A stretch of DNA of 57,594 bases from Catenulispora pinisilvae (GCF_015356865.1 NZ_JAAFZA010000041.1:1-57594), one strand, 5' to 3'; shown: positions 22,344 through 32,230, numbered from the stretch's first letter. The notes: generated by a model not told the origin, from the letters alone. Program-made: numbers and translations.

Positions 22344-24377
22344 TCAGTCGGCGAGCCCCCGGGCCCGCAGCATGGCCCGCACCTCAGGCGCGCGCCCCCG
22401 GAACTCGGCGAACGCGGCCATCAGGTCCACGCTCCCGCCACGCGAAAGCACCGCGCGCCGGAAAGCCTCGCCGCTCTCGCGGACGGACCGGCCCTGCGCC
22501 ACGCCCTCCTTGAACCAGTCGACCGTGTCCTTGTCCAGGACCTCGCTCCACAAGTACGAGTAGTAGCCCGCGCAGTAGTCGTTGCCCCAGATGTGCGAGA
22601 AATAGCTGCTGCGGTAGCGGGAGGGGATCTCCGGGACCAGCAGGCCGTAGCGCTTGAGGGCGGCGGCCTCGAACTCCTTGGGGTCGCCGGGGTCGGTGCC
22701 GGCCGGCAGGGTGTGCCAGGCCCAGTCCAGCATCACCGCGCAGAGGATCTCCACGGTGGCGAAGCCCTGGCCGAACTTCTCGGCCTCGGCCATGCGCTCC
22801 AGCAGGTCGGCCGGGACCGGCTCGCCGGTGCGGTAGTGCTTGGCGTAGGTGGCCAGGACGTCCGGCCATTCCGCCCACATCTCGTTGACCTGCGAGGGGT
22901 ACTCGACGAAGTCGCGCGGGGTGTTGGTGCCGGAGAAGGTCGGGTACTCCACGTCGGAGAACAGGCCGTGCAGGGTGTGGCCGAACTCGTGGAACAGGGT
23001 GCGGACCTCGTCCCAGGTCAGCAGGGTGGGCTCGCCCGCCGGGGGCTTGGCCACGTTCAGGTTGTTGACCACCACCGGGGCCTGGCCGAGCAGGCGGGAC
23101 TGGTCCACGTAGTTGGTCATCCAGGCGCCGCCGCGCTTGGAGCCGCGGGCGTAGAAGTCGCCGAGGAACAGGCCGATGCCGGTGCCGTCGGCGTCGAACA
23201 CCTCCCAGACCCGGACGTCCGGGTGGTAGGCGACCAGGTCCGGCCGGGCCTCGAAGGTGATGCCGTAGACCAGCTCCGCGGCGTGGAAGACGCCGTTGAC
23301 CAGCACGCTGTCCAGCTCCAGATACGGCCGCAGGGCCTCGGAGTCGACGTCGTACTCGGCCAGGCGCACCTTCTCCGAGTAGTACGTCCAGTCCCAGGCC
23401 TCAAGGCTCTGCCCGGCCGGCAGATGCGCCCGCAGCGCCTCGGCCTCCTTGGCGGCGTTCGCCACGGCCGCCGGGATCAGCCGGGTCATCAGGTCCTCGA
23501 CGGCCGCGGTGGTCTTGGCCGTGCGGTCCTGCACCGCGTACTCGGAGTAGGAGCCGAAGCCGAGCATCGCGGCGCGCTCGGCCCGGAGCTCGGCCATCTG
23601 CACGGCGATCGGGCCGTTGGTCTCCCAGGCCCGCTCCAGCGACGCGGTCAGCAGCCGGTGTCGGGCCTCGCGGTCGTCCAGCACGGCCAGCTGTGTCTGG
23701 TTCGAGAAGTTCTTCAGCGAGATGACGTACTTGCCGGGCAGCCCGACCGCCTCGCCGTTCTCCTTCGCCGCCGCGACCGCGTCCGCCGACATCCCGGCCA
23801 GCTGCTCGGCCGAGTCGAAGACCTGCTGTCCGGCCTTGTTCGCGGCCAGCAGGTTCCGGTCGAAGTCCGTGGACAGCGCCGCCAGCTGCTCGTTGAGCTG
23901 CTTGAAGCGGTCCTTGTCGGCCGGCGAGAGCTTCGCCCCGCCGCGCACGAAGTTCAGGTGGTGCTTCTCCAGGAGCCGCTGCTCGACCTCGCCGAGACCC
24001 AGCTGTCCGCGCCGCTCGTGCAGGTCGTCGATCCGCGCGAACAGCGCCGCGTCCAGGTTGATCGCGTCCATGTGCGCGGCCCAGCGCGGGTTGATGTCCT
24101 GCTCCAGCGCCTGCAGGGCCTCGGAGGTGTCGGAGGAGGTCTGCGCGAAGAACACCAGCGCGACCCGGTTCAGCAGCGTGCCGGCCCGTTCCATGGCGAC
24201 GATCGTGTTCTCGAACGTCGCCGGCTCCGGATTCTCGGCGATCGCCTTGATCTCGGCCAGGTGCTCGGTGAAGCCGGCGTCGAACGCCGGCGCGTAGTGC
24301 TCCAGGCGGATGTCGGCGAACGGCGGCAATTCGTAGGGCAGCGTGCTGTCGGGGAAGAACGGGTTCTCAGTCGTCAC
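22344..24377 (-). CDS. M3-family zinc metallopeptidase (oligopeptidase A/Dcp type)
   Basis: The product has 677 residues, normal for the family, with no signal peptide. The zinc motif is FHEFGHTLHGLF near residue 462, with the third ligand Glu in the downstream helix. The N-terminus FFPDSTLPYELPPFADIRLE and the segment AFDAGFTEHLAEIKAIAENP are characteristic of Dcp/OpdA enzymes. It cuts short peptides in the cytoplasm, finishing protein turnover and degrading signal peptides. Confidence 0.95.
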   Translation of the reverse strand: MTTENPFFPDSTLPYELPPFADIRLEHYAPAFDAGFTEHLAEIKAIAENPEPATFENTIVAMERAGTLLNRVALVFFAQTSSDTSEALQALEQDINPRWAAHMDAINLDAALFARIDDLHERRGQLGLGEVEQRLLEKHHLNFVRGGAKLSPADKDRFKQLNEQLAALSTDFDRNLLAANKAGQQVFDSAEQLAGMSADAVAAAKENGEAVGLPGKYVISLKNFSNQTQLAVLDDREARHRLLTASLERAWETNGPIAVQMAELRAERAAMLGFGSYSEYAVQDRTAKTTAAVEDLMTRLIPAAVANAAKEAEALRAHLPAGQSLEAWDWTYYSEKVRLAEYDVDSEALRPYLELDSVLVNGVFHAAELVYGITFEARPDLVAYHPDVRVWEVFDADGTGIGLFLGDFYARGSKRGGAWMTNYVDQSRLLGQAPVVVNNLNVAKPPAGEPTLLTWDEVRTLFHEFGHTLHGLFSDVEYPTFSGTNTPRDFVEYPSQVNEMWAEWPDVLATYAKHYRTGEPVPADLLERMAEAEKFGQGFATVEILCAVMLDWAWHTLPAGTDPGDPKEFEAAALKRYGLLVPEIPSRYRSSYFSHIWGNDYCAGYYSYLWSEVLDKDTVDWFKEGVAQGRSVRESGEAFRRAVLSRGGSVDLMAAFAEFRGRAPEVRAMLRARGLAD

Positions 24378-24420
24378 GCCTTCGACTCTAGCCGCCGATC
24401 GGTAGTGGGCGTGCAGCGGT

Positions 24421-25056
24421 TTAGTCGGTTACCGCTGCTCCGGCGCCCGCCGGGCCGCTCGGACCCGCCGAACCGGCCGGGCCACTTGAGGTGGCCGGGC
24501 TGTTCGAGGCGGCCGGTCCGCTCGGGGCGACCGCGCCGACCGCCCCGCGCAGATGCCCGAAGATCAGACTGGTCTCGGTGTGGCCGACCGCCGGGTGCGT
24601 CGTCAGGTGCTCCAGGACGAAGTCCCGCAGCGCGTCGGAGTCGGCGACGGCGATGTGCAGCAGATAATCGTCGGCCCCGGCGACGTGCCACACCCCGACC
24701 ACGTCCGGCAGCCCCGGCACGTCCCGGATGAACTCCTTCACCCGCTCCCGCGTGTGCGCCCGCAGCCGCACCGCGATCATCGCCTGGAGCCCGCGCCCCA
24801 GCGCCGCCGGGTCGATGTCGGCGTGGAACCCGCGGATCACGCCGCGCTCGCGCAGCGTCCGGATCCGCGCCAGGCACGTCGAGGGCGCGATCCCCACGGC
24901 TTCGGCGATCGCGTTGTTCGGCGTGCGGGCGTCGGCGGACAGCACGGCCAGGATCGCGCGGTCGGTGTCGTCCAGGACCGGCCTCGGGGCTCGCACATCG
25001 TTCGGCATGGCGGCCAGTATCGTCGGCGCTGACGAATATTTCAATGGATCAGTCAT
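24421..25056 (-). CDS. Lrp/AsnC-family transcriptional regulator
   Basis: From Met at 25056 the product has 211 residues; Met at 25008 (MPNDVRAPRPVLDD) is an alternative that leaves a fuller promoter region. The HTH is DRAILAVLSADARTPNNAIA followed by GIAPSTCLARIRTLRERGVI, and the RAM ligand domain follows (GVWHVAGADDYLLHIAV). The last 45 residues are a Pro/Ser/Gly/Ala tail unusual for the family. It is divergent from a trans-sulfuration enzyme gene, matching the known pairing of Lrp-type regulators with amino-acid lyases. Confidence 0.9.
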   Translation of the reverse strand: MTDPLKYSSAPTILAAMPNDVRAPRPVLDDTDRAILAVLSADARTPNNAIAEAVGIAPSTCLARIRTLRERGVIRGFHADIDPAALGRGLQAMIAVRLRAHTRERVKEFIRDVPGLPDVVGVWHVAGADDYLLHIAVADSDALRDFVLEHLTTHPAVGHTETSLIFGHLRGAVGAVAPSGPAASNSPATSSGPAGSAGPSGPAGAGAAVTD

Positions 25057-25118
25057 GAGGGACAGAATCTTCTTCGCAATACTTTCCATCTCACCGATGT
25101 ATCTTCGACAATGACCGC

Positions 25119-26291
25119 ATGCTGCCCGCTTCCGCACTGCCCGACACCATCGCCGTCCACGCCGGCCGGGACGACCTGAACGCCCTCGGCGTCCACGTCC
25201 CGCCGATCGACCTGTCGACCACCAACCCGCTGCCGAGCGTCGGCCTGGGCGGCGACAGCTACGAGACGCTGGCCGGCGGCGGCACCCCGATCAGCGGCGG
25301 CAGCAATGTCTACCAGCGGCTGTGGAACCCGACGACCGCGCGGTTCGAAGAAGCGCTGGCGCGGATGGAGAACACGCAGGCCGCCGTCGCGTTCGCCTCC
25401 GGCATGGCCGCGATCACCGCCTGCCTGCTGGCCGTGGCCGCCGAGGGCAAGCGGCACGTCGTCGCCGTCCGCCCGCTCTACGGCGGCAGCGACCACCTGC
25501 TCGCCAGCGGCCTGCTCGGCACCGAGGTGACCTGGGCCGCCGCCGACGGCATCGCCGCCGCCCGGCGCCCGGACACCGGGCTGGTGATCCTGGAGACCCC
25601 GGGGAACCCGACGCTGGAACTGCTGGACCTGGCGCGCGTCGCCGAGCAGTGCGGCGAGGTCCCGCTGCTGGTCGACAACACCTTCGCCACCCCGGTCCTG
25701 CAACGGCCGGCCGACTTCGGCGCCACCTTGGTCGTGCACAGCGCCACCAAGTATCTCGGCGGCCACGGCGACGTCCTGGCCGGCGCGGTCGCCACCACCG
25801 AGGAGTGGGCCGGCCGGCTGCGGCCGATCCGCGCCATCACCGGCTCGGTGCTGCACCCGCTGTCCTCCTACCTGCTGCACCGCGGCCTCCAGACGCTCCC
25901 GCTCCGCGTCCGGCACCAGTCGCAGAACGCGCAGAAGCTGGTCGACCGCGTGCTGGCCAACCCGGCGGTCGGGCGCGTCTACTACCCGGGCCTGCCGGAC
26001 TGCGACCCGCAGCACCTCCTCGGCCGCCAGATGACCGGCCCCGGTGCCGTCTTCGCGATGGAGGTGCGGGGCGGCTACGAGGCGGCAGCCCGGGTCGCGG
26101 ACTCGGTCCGCCTGATCACCCACGCCGTCTCGCTCGGCGGCGTCGACACCCTGATCCAGCACCCGGCCTCGCTGACCCACCGGCCGGTCGCCGCCGCCGC
26201 CAAGCCGCACGCCTCGGTGCTGCGGATCTCGGTGGGACTGGAGGATCCGGAGGATCTGTACGCGGATTTGGAGCGGGCACTGCGTTCATAG
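25119..26291 (+). CDS. PLP-dependent trans-sulfuration enzyme (cystathionine/methionine gamma-lyase type)
   Basis: The product has 390 residues. The PLP lysine is Lys211 in HSATKYLGGHGDVLAG, with the phosphate-binding segment FASGMAAITACLLA and the active-site NPTLELLD. Members break or make C-S bonds of cystathionine, homocysteine, methionine or O-acyl-homoserine, and sequence alone does not separate these. It is divergent from an Lrp regulator that probably senses an amino acid. The intergenic region is AT-rich for this genome (GAATATTTCAAT, CGCAATACTTT), as expected for an Lrp-bound promoter. Confidence 0.9.
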   Translation: MLPASALPDTIAVHAGRDDLNALGVHVPPIDLSTTNPLPSVGLGGDSYETLAGGGTPISGGSNVYQRLWNPTTARFEEALARMENTQAAVAFASGMAAITACLLAVAAEGKRHVVAVRPLYGGSDHLLASGLLGTEVTWAAADGIAAARRPDTGLVILETPGNPTLELLDLARVAEQCGEVPLLVDNTFATPVLQRPADFGATLVVHSATKYLGGHGDVLAGAVATTEEWAGRLRPIRAITGSVLHPLSSYLLHRGLQTLPLRVRHQSQNAQKLVDRVLANPAVGRVYYPGLPDCDPQHLLGRQMTGPGAVFAMEVRGGYEAAARVADSVRLITHAVSLGGVDTLIQHPASLTHRPVAAAAKPHASVLRISVGLEDPEDLYADLERALRS

Positions 26292-26341
26292 GCGCAGGGG
26301 TTGGTAGGCGCAGTGCGTCCCCGGAGCGCGAAGATGAAGCC

Positions 26342-26887
26342 ATGATCCTGCCTCCCGAGCGCGACCCCCGACTGATCACGATCCGGCGCGGCGGAACGTT
26401 GACGGACGAGCACCACCGCCTGCTCGCCGAGTGGGCAGCGCGATGCGCCGAACACGTGCTGCCCCTGTTCGAACAGGACCAGCCGGACGACTCCCGGCCC
26501 CGGGACGCCATCGCCGTCGGCCGCGCCTGGATCCGCGGCGAGGTACGCATGACCGACGCGCACAACACCGCCTTCGTGGCCAACGCCGCCGCCAAGGGCC
26601 GACCGGACCCGGCGAAGTTCGCCGCCCTGGCAGCCGGACAGGCGGTGGCCGTCGCGCACGTCGCGGCGCACGACCTCGGGGCCGCGGCGTACGGGATCCG
26701 CGCGGCTGCCGCGGCTGCCGCGGCCGCCGCAGTTGCCGCAGCCGCAGCCGCAGCCGACGAAGCGGAGTCGGCACGCTTGGCGGAGCGCGACTGGCAGCGG
26801 GAGCGGATCCCCGCCGAGCTCCGCGCGCTGGTCCTGGACGATCAGCGGCTGCGCAGCCCGATCTGCTGGAACGTCTTCGACGACTGA
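26342..26887 (+). CDS. Imm-5-like putative immunity protein
   Basis: The ATG at 26342 gives 181 residues. It has the layout I associate with actinobacterial Imm-5-like proteins: LLAEWAARCAEHVLPLFE, a PRDAIAVGRAWIRGE segment, a helix with GQAVAVAHVAAHDLGAAAYG and an alanine-rich run (about residues 118-137) followed by ERDWQRERIPAELRALVL. Such proteins are annotated as antitoxins of polymorphic toxins, mostly on computational grounds. No toxin gene is adjacent. The Ala run is encoded by slippery GCC/GCA repeats. Confidence 0.65.
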   Translation: MILPPERDPRLITIRRGGTLTDEHHRLLAEWAARCAEHVLPLFEQDQPDDSRPRDAIAVGRAWIRGEVRMTDAHNTAFVANAAAKGRPDPAKFAALAAGQAVAVAHVAAHDLGAAAYGIRAAAAAAAAAAVAAAAAAADEAESARLAERDWQRERIPAELRALVLDDQRLRSPICWNVFDD

Positions 26888-26949
26888 TTCAGACCGCGCT
26901 GATAGTCGCCGAAACACCGGGGAAACCACTCAGCCCTACCCTGGCGATC

Positions 26950-27450
26950 ATGTCCGAGACAGCCATCGTCCCGCTGACGGCCGCCCACGCCGAGGACGTC
27001 CTGCGCATCTACCAGCAGGGCATCGACGAGGGCGACGCCACCTTCGAGACGGCAGCCCCGACCTGGGACGTCTTCGACGCCGAAAAGCTCCCCGGCCACC
27101 GCTTCGCGGCAACGACACCAGAGGCGAAGGTCCTGGGCTTCATCGTCGTCTCCGCCGTCTCGAAGCGTCCCTGCTACACCGGCGTCGTCTCCCTGTCCGT
27201 CTATGTCGCCCCCGAAGCACGCGGCCGCGGCTTCGGCAACCGCCTACTCAGTACGCTGATCACCTCCACCGAGGCGGCCGGGGTGTGGACCATCAACGCC
27301 GGGATCTTCCCGGAGAACACCGCCAGCCTGGCCCTCCACGAGCGCCACGGCTTCCGCGTGCTCGGACGCCAGGAGCGGATCGGCAGGAGCGCCGCCGGGG
27401 TGTGGCGGGACGTGGTGCTGCTGGAGCGGCGGAGCCCGCTCGTCGATTAG
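26950..27450 (+). CDS. GNAT acetyltransferase of the phosphinothricin acetyltransferase group
   Basis: The ATG at 26950 gives 166 residues. IYQQGIDEGDATFETAAPTW is the substrate-side motif of PAT/Bar-like enzymes, and VAPEARGRGFGNRLLSTLI binds acetyl-CoA; GIFPENTASLALHERHGFRV completes the fold. Family members acetylate phosphinothricin, methionine sulfoximine or related amino acids. Whether it gives herbicide resistance cannot be told. Confidence 0.88.
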   Translation: MSETAIVPLTAAHAEDVLRIYQQGIDEGDATFETAAPTWDVFDAEKLPGHRFAATTPEAKVLGFIVVSAVSKRPCYTGVVSLSVYVAPEARGRGFGNRLLSTLITSTEAAGVWTINAGIFPENTASLALHERHGFRVLGRQERIGRSAAGVWRDVVLLERRSPLVD

Positions 27451-27477
27451 CGCTCGGGGCGCCGCTGCGGGCGGTCG

Positions 27478-28260
27478 CTAGGCGGTTTTGACCTGGCCGC
27501 CGTCGATGAGGTGATCGGCGCCGGTGGTCGCGGCGGCCAGCGGCGATACGAGGTAGGTGACGAGCGTCGCGACCTCGGCGGGCTCAACCATCCGGCCGAT
27601 GAGCATGCCGGTCGCGGCCGGCAGCCCGGCCAGCAGGTCGGCGTGCGGGACCCCCATCGCCCCGGCCAGCCCGGCGCCGTAGCCGCTCGGGCTCTCCCAC
27701 ATCGCGGTGCGCACCGGGCCCGGCGAGACGGTGTTCACCCGCACGCCGCGCGGCCCGAACTCCTCGGCCAGTGCCTTTCCGAACGCGGTGAGCGCCGCCT
27801 TGGCCGCCGAGTAGGGAATGGGGCCGCTGTGCGGGACGCGGGCGCTGACCGACGACACGTTGACGACCGCGCCGCGGGCGGCTTCCAGGGCGGGCATCGC
27901 GGCGCGGGTGACACGGACCGTGGCCAGGAAGTTCAGGTCTATGACCTGGGCCCATTGCGCGTCGGTGAGGTCGAGGAGGCCGCCGTTCAGGCCGCCGTCG
28001 CCGCCGCCGACGTTGTTGACCAGGATGTCGATGCCGCCGAGTTCGGCCCCGGCCGCGGCGACCAGCCGGTCGGCGGCGTCGGGGGCGGACAGGTCCGCGG
28101 TGATCGGGGTCGCGCCGGTCGCCGTCAGCTCCGGGGTGATGGTGCGGGCGGCGGCCGCGACCCGCACCCCTTCGGCGGTGAGGGAACGGACGATGGCCAG
28201 TCCGATTCCCCGGCTCGCTCCGGTGACCAGGGCGGTCTTGCCGTTCAGGTGCAGGTCCAT
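27478..28260 (-). CDS. SDR-family oxidoreductase
   Basis: The Met at 28260 with GGAGAA upstream gives 260 residues, the classic SDR length. It has the cofactor motif TGASRGIG, the NNVGG motif and the catalytic Tyr and Lys in YSAAK with a preceding Ser. An NADP preference is likely from the Arg in the TGASRGIG turn. It is divergent from a TetR regulator with inverted repeats between them, so it is probably the regulated target. Confidence 0.93.
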   Translation of the reverse strand: MDLHLNGKTALVTGASRGIGLAIVRSLTAEGVRVAAAARTITPELTATGATPITADLSAPDAADRLVAAAGAELGGIDILVNNVGGGDGGLNGGLLDLTDAQWAQVIDLNFLATVRVTRAAMPALEAARGAVVNVSSVSARVPHSGPIPYSAAKAALTAFGKALAEEFGPRGVRVNTVSPGPVRTAMWESPSGYGAGLAGAMGVPHADLLAGLPAATGMLIGRMVEPAEVATLVTYLVSPLAAATTGADHLIDGGQVKTA

Positions 28261-28280
28261 GGCGTTCTCCGGTGCTAGAA

Positions 28281-28332
28281 GCATCATCTCTGATGCGTTA
28301 AAGCTATAACTTGCGTCATTCATGTTGCAAGT
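28281..28332. promoter_or_regulatory. Inverted repeats in the SDR/TetR intergenic region
   Basis: GCATCA-TCTC-TGATGC (28281-28296) and ACTTGC...GCAAGT (28309-28314 and 28327-28332) are perfect inverted repeats. They lie between divergent genes and are candidate sites for the adjacent TetR protein. Which one is bound cannot be decided by eye. Confidence 0.5.
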
Positions 28333-28368
28333 CATCGACGAGATGCGGCACTGGCGTATCATGCAGGG

Positions 28369-28944
28369 GTGAACCCAAAGCCGCTACGCGCCGACACCGA
28401 GCGAACGGTCCGAGCGATCCTCGAAGCCGCCGAGCGCGTCCTGTCCGCGAACCCGGCGGCGCCGATGGAGCAGATCGCCGAGGCGGCCGGGGTCGCACGG
28501 ACGACCGTCCACCGCCGCTTCGCCTCGCGCGAGGCGCTGATCTCGGCGCTCGGCGCTTGGGCGGCCCAGCGCTTCCACGAGGCCGTGGAAGCCGCCCGGC
28601 CGGACACCGCGCCGCCGACCGTCGCCCTGTATCAGGCCACGGTGAACGTCCTCCGCGTGAAGATCGGCTGGGGCTTCGCCATGGGCGCCCTGCCCAGCGA
28701 CGCCCCCGAAGTGGCGCGGGTGCACGACGACGTGCGGGCCCAGTGCGAGCGCCTGTTCGTCCGACTACAGGACGCCGGCGAGATCCCGACGAACGCCGAC
28801 CTGGACTGGCTGCGCCGCGTCTACTACGCCCTCATCCACGAGGCCGCCCTCGAAGCCCCGGAGGGCGACGCCGCGATCGACGCCCTGGCCACCCGGGTCA
28901 TCGACACGCTGCTGCACGGGATCGGCGCGTCGCAGAACTCTTAA
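28369..28944 (+). CDS. TetR-family transcriptional regulator
   Basis: The GTG at 28369 gives 191 residues. The HTH is RAILEAAERVLSANPAAPME then IAEAAGVARTTVHRRFASRE, at about residues 15-55. The C-terminal domain is of the short TetR type with two Trp-containing helices. It probably represses the divergent SDR gene and itself. Confidence 0.9.
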   Translation: MNPKPLRADTERTVRAILEAAERVLSANPAAPMEQIAEAAGVARTTVHRRFASREALISALGAWAAQRFHEAVEAARPDTAPPTVALYQATVNVLRVKIGWGFAMGALPSDAPEVARVHDDVRAQCERLFVRLQDAGEIPTNADLDWLRRVYYALIHEAALEAPEGDAAIDALATRVIDTLLHGIGASQNS

Positions 28945-29104
28945 CGGCGTTCATACCTTCCAGCGATAGCGCAAATGTTCGGCTGGGCGGTCCCGCCACC
29001 TGACCGGAGTACCAGCACCAGCCTCCTGAAGTGCGACGCCGGAATACGGGTGTTACCAACGATGTGGGGATCTGCCCCGTCACCGCATCGATGGAGGAAC
29101 CCGC

Positions 29105-29920
29105 ATGGGACCGAGACTCGCAATATCGGTCGACTGGGGCTCGGGCATCACAAACGCCTGGACCTCGGTGACCAGGATCATCCCGAAGCTGATCGCGTTC
29201 GCCGTGATCATGTTCGTCGGCTGGCTGATCTGCAAGGCGATCGCCAAGGTGCTGGACGCCGTGCTCCGCAAGATCGGCGTGGAGCGGATGGCCGAGAAGG
29301 CCGGGGCGGGCCGGTTCCTGTCCGGGTCCAAGTGGGACACCACCGCGATCCTGGTGAAGGTCGTCTACTACGGTCTGCTGCTGGTGTTCCTGCAGTTGGC
29401 GTTGGGTGTCTTCGGCGACAACCCGATCAGTACCATGATCCACAGCGTGGTGGCCTGGATCCCCAAGGCGATCGTGGCCCTGGTGATCGTCGTCGTCGCG
29501 ATGTGGCTGGCGAACGTCGCCAAGGAGTTCATCTCCAACATCCTGTCCGCCGCCTCCTACGGCAAGGCGCTGGGCTGGGTGGCGTGGGGCTTCATCGCCT
29601 TCTTCGGCGCCATCGCGGCGCTGGCCCAGATCGGCGTCGCCACCTTCGTCCTGGGCCCGATCCTGAACGCGGTCCTGTTCTCGCTGGCCGGCATCGCGAT
29701 CGTCGGTATCGGCGGTGGCCTGATCCAGCCGATGCGATCCCGCTGGGAGCGCATGCTGACCAAGGCCGAGCAGGAGACCACGCGGGTCTCGGGGTCGGTG
29801 CAGCAGAACGCGCTGGCCTACCAGAAGGGCCGCTCCGACGCGCAGGCCGGGCAGCCGGCCACGGACACGCAGCGGTCCGGGCCCTACGGCGGCGAGGCCG
29901 GGGCCGGCACGGCGGTGTGA
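29105..29920 (+). CDS. Mechanosensitive-channel-like membrane protein (conserved TM helix family)
   Basis: The ATG at 29105 follows ATGGAGGAA and gives 271 residues. Repeated segments with the pattern of the small-channel conserved TM helix (PKLIAFAVIMFVGWLICKAI, then IPKAIVALVIVVVAMWLANV) occur twice, each followed by an amphipathic helix, with further helices at about residues 165-205. The cytoplasmic tail of about 60 residues is polar and Gln/Gly-rich. It lacks the MscS beta domain, so the family relation is to the TM helix alone. An osmotic role is only suggested. Confidence 0.78.
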   Translation: MGPRLAISVDWGSGITNAWTSVTRIIPKLIAFAVIMFVGWLICKAIAKVLDAVLRKIGVERMAEKAGAGRFLSGSKWDTTAILVKVVYYGLLLVFLQLALGVFGDNPISTMIHSVVAWIPKAIVALVIVVVAMWLANVAKEFISNILSAASYGKALGWVAWGFIAFFGAIAALAQIGVATFVLGPILNAVLFSLAGIAIVGIGGGLIQPMRSRWERMLTKAEQETTRVSGSVQQNALAYQKGRSDAQAGQPATDTQRSGPYGGEAGAGTAV

Positions 29921-30073
29921 GGTCGGTGCCGGCGCGCTGGTGTGCTGGTGAGTGACGGGAGGGCGCGGGTTCCGGTTTCGGGGCCCGCGCCCTCCGTTTC
30001 GCTTCTTGCCATTTCGCCTACCGGTTGCCTGCTTACCCCGTTGCCCGGCTACCGGGTTGCCGGTCGGCGGCTC

Positions 30074-30454
30074 TCAGTCGTCGCAGCAGAGGCAGAACGG
30101 ATGGCCCGCCGGGTCGAAGAGCACCCGCACGTTCTCCCGCGGCTGGTCTTCGGCGAGCACGGCGCCCAGCGCGACGGCCTCGGCGACCGCTTCGTCCAGG
30201 TCCCCGACCTGGAAGTCGAAGTGCAGCATCGGCCGCTGTTCGCCCTCGACCGGCGGCCACGTCGGCGGGCGGAAGCCGTCGGCCTGCTGGAAGACGAAGT
30301 ACGGGCCTTCAGGCGCGGCGGCGACGATCGCCGTGCCGGGCTCCTCGTGGCCGATCGGCCAGTCCAGCAGCTCGGAGTAGAACCGGGCCAGACCGGCCGG
30401 GTCCGGGGCCTCGATCGCTGTGCCCCACCACATTCCTGCACGTCGGGATCGCAT
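30074..30454 (-). CDS. VOC/glyoxalase-like protein
   Basis: The product has 126 residues, one VOC domain with two beta-alpha-beta-beta-beta modules: GTAIEAPDPAGLARFYSELL at the start and MLHFDFQVGDLDEAVAEA later, ending DPAGHPFCLCCDD. Actinobacterial proteins of this kind are common and mostly uncharacterised; roles range from bleomycin-type resistance to dioxygenase activity. The metal ligands are not certain. Confidence 0.85.
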   Translation of the reverse strand: MRSRRAGMWWGTAIEAPDPAGLARFYSELLDWPIGHEEPGTAIVAAAPEGPYFVFQQADGFRPPTWPPVEGEQRPMLHFDFQVGDLDEAVAEAVALGAVLAEDQPRENVRVLFDPAGHPFCLCCDD

Positions 30455-30546
30455 GCTTGATCCTGTCTGATCGGACCGGCGCTCGGCTAGGGGGCACGCC
30501 GGGCGTTTCGGGCACCGTCGGCACGCAGTCGGGCACGCCGTCGGAT

Positions 30547-30930
30547 TCAGAACGCCAACAGGTCCTGCTCGCGCACCAGCCAGCAGATGGCGGTCAGGCG
30601 CAGGGTCGCGAAGTCGTAGCCGACCGGCTCCTCCCAGCCCTTCTCGGCCAGCACGTCGTTGAAGCCCAACACGTAGTCGGTCAGCTCCTCGCGGCCGACG
30701 GTGCGCTGCACCGGAATCCGCGCTTCGAGCACTTCGAGCGCTTCATTCGGTGCTAGCGGTTCGAGCGGTTCGCAGCTCAGGGTGTCGCAGACCGCCGCCG
30801 CGTGTTGGTCGATCGCGGCGAGCAGACCGGGTTCGAAGGCGAACTCAGCCATGCGCGGCATGAACGCGGCCACGACACCGGCCAGCGGGGACGCCAGCGG
30901 CGGCGCGTCGTCATGCGGCGGGAAGTCCAT
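30547..30930 (-). CDS. Hypothetical protein
   Basis: From Met at 30930 the product has 127 residues (a Met at 30966 is an alternative). It is acidic, with helices carrying [14 protein letters not shown] and [20 protein letters not shown]. It may belong to a small actinobacterial DUF family found near natural-product genes, but I cannot confirm that. It has no signal or membrane segment. Confidence 0.6.
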   Translation of the reverse strand: MDFPPHDDAPPLASPLAGVVAAFMPRMAEFAFEPGLLAAIDQHAAAVCDTLSCEPLEPLAPNEALEVLEARIPVQRTVGREELTDYVLGFNDVLAEKGWEEPVGYDFATLRLTAICWLVREQDLLAF

Positions 30931-31045
30931 GCATTGACGGTAAAGTGCCAGGTCATGGCGCGTCAAAGGGAACTTTACTGGGTGACGGGACAGGTGCCGA
31001 CGGTAGCCGGAATGACCGGTTCCGCCGGCACCTGATGGGCCGGTT

Positions 31046-32131
31046 TCAGCTGTTTTCGGCCGGGCCCTCGGCCGATTCCTTGGCCGCGGCCGTGGTCACA
31101 GTCGCGGCCGCGGTCGCCGGGGCCTTGTCGGGCGCGTCGGCCGGCTCCGGGTCCGGCTCCTTGTCGCCACCGGTCTCCGTAGTAGCCGGGGCGGCCGAAG
31201 GGGCCGGAGTAGCCGTGGCTGCGGTGGTCGCGGGAGCGGCCGTGGCGGAGGCAGTGGTCGGGGCAGAGGCGGCGGTGGCAGTCGCGGGCTTGTCGTCCTT
31301 GTCCTGCTCGGACTTCGCGGCGCTCTCAGGCTTCGCGGCGTTCTCGGACTTCGCCGGATCCTCGGCCTTCGCAGTGCTGTCAGCCTTATCGGCCTTGTCG
31401 CGGGCGTCCAACTCGGCCGCCTCCTCCAGCGTCGGCGCGGTGCCGCCGAGGTGCGCGGGCAGCCACCAGGAGTCCGCCGGGCCGGCCGGCTTGTCCGGGT
31501 AGGTGGACTGCGCCTCGTCGAGCAGCGCGCTCAGCCGCTTGTGCAGCTCGGCGCTCAGCTCGGCGGAGTTCTGGCCCTTCTTCGGATACATCGGCTCGCC
31601 GACCAGCACGGTGATCGGCACGTGCCGCTGCAACAGCTTCTTCGGCCGGCCCTTGGTCCAGATCCGCTGCGTGCCCCACAGCACCACCGGGATCAGCGGG
31701 ACGTCGGTGGCCTGGGCCATCCGCACCGCGCCGTTCTTCAGATCCTTGATCATGAACGAGCGGCTGATCGTGGCCTCGCCGAACACGCCGACGATCTCGC
31801 CGGACTTCAGGCACTCCAGCGCCTGCCGATACGACGACAGACCGGCCTCGCGGTCCACCGGGATGTGCCGCATGCCCCGCATCAGGGGGCCGGAGATCCG
31901 GTTGTCGAAGACCTCCTTCTTGGCCATGAACCGCACTCGGCGGCGGGCCGGCAGTGCGGCCGCCCCGGCGAAGATGAAGTCCAGGTAGCTGATGTGGTTG
32001 CTGGCCAACACCGCCCCGCCGGAGCGCGGGATCCGGTCGGCTCCGCGGACTTCGACCTTCAGGTCGAGCGCTCGGAAAGCAACCTTCATGGCCCGGATCA
32101 CCGGGGGATAAACGTATTCGCGTTCGGCCAC
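31046..32131 (-). CDS. 1-acylglycerol-3-phosphate acyltransferase (PlsC-like)
   Basis: The product has 361 residues. The catalytic H-x4-D is NHISYLD (His46, Asp51), followed by the glycerol-phosphate-binding FGEATISRS and [15 protein letters not shown]. These enzymes add an acyl chain to lysophosphatidic acid at the inner membrane face. Residues from about 240 to the end are a long Ala/Lys/Thr/Pro low-complexity tail, more than 110 residues, not part of the enzyme fold. Such tails may anchor to the cell envelope or other proteins. Confidence 0.9.
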   Translation of the reverse strand: MAEREYVYPPVIRAMKVAFRALDLKVEVRGADRIPRSGGAVLASNHISYLDFIFAGAAALPARRRVRFMAKKEVFDNRISGPLMRGMRHIPVDREAGLSSYRQALECLKSGEIVGVFGEATISRSFMIKDLKNGAVRMAQATDVPLIPVVLWGTQRIWTKGRPKKLLQRHVPITVLVGEPMYPKKGQNSAELSAELHKRLSALLDEAQSTYPDKPAGPADSWWLPAHLGGTAPTLEEAAELDARDKADKADSTAKAEDPAKSENAAKPESAAKSEQDKDDKPATATAASAPTTASATAAPATTAATATPAPSAAPATTETGGDKEPDPEPADAPDKAPATAAATVTTAAAKESAEGPAENS

Positions 32132-32230
32132 AGGAGGACCCTAACCTACTCTGCCGTAAGTTACCGCCACTCCTCGGAGCTCGAGACGCACCTCGGCCCG
32201 GGGGATCCGGTATCTGCTAGAAGGGGAAAC

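Noticed and set aside
22305-24731. 808-codon open frame on the plus strand
   Set aside because: It is the antisense shadow of the M3 peptidase gene, which contains the HEFGH zinc site.
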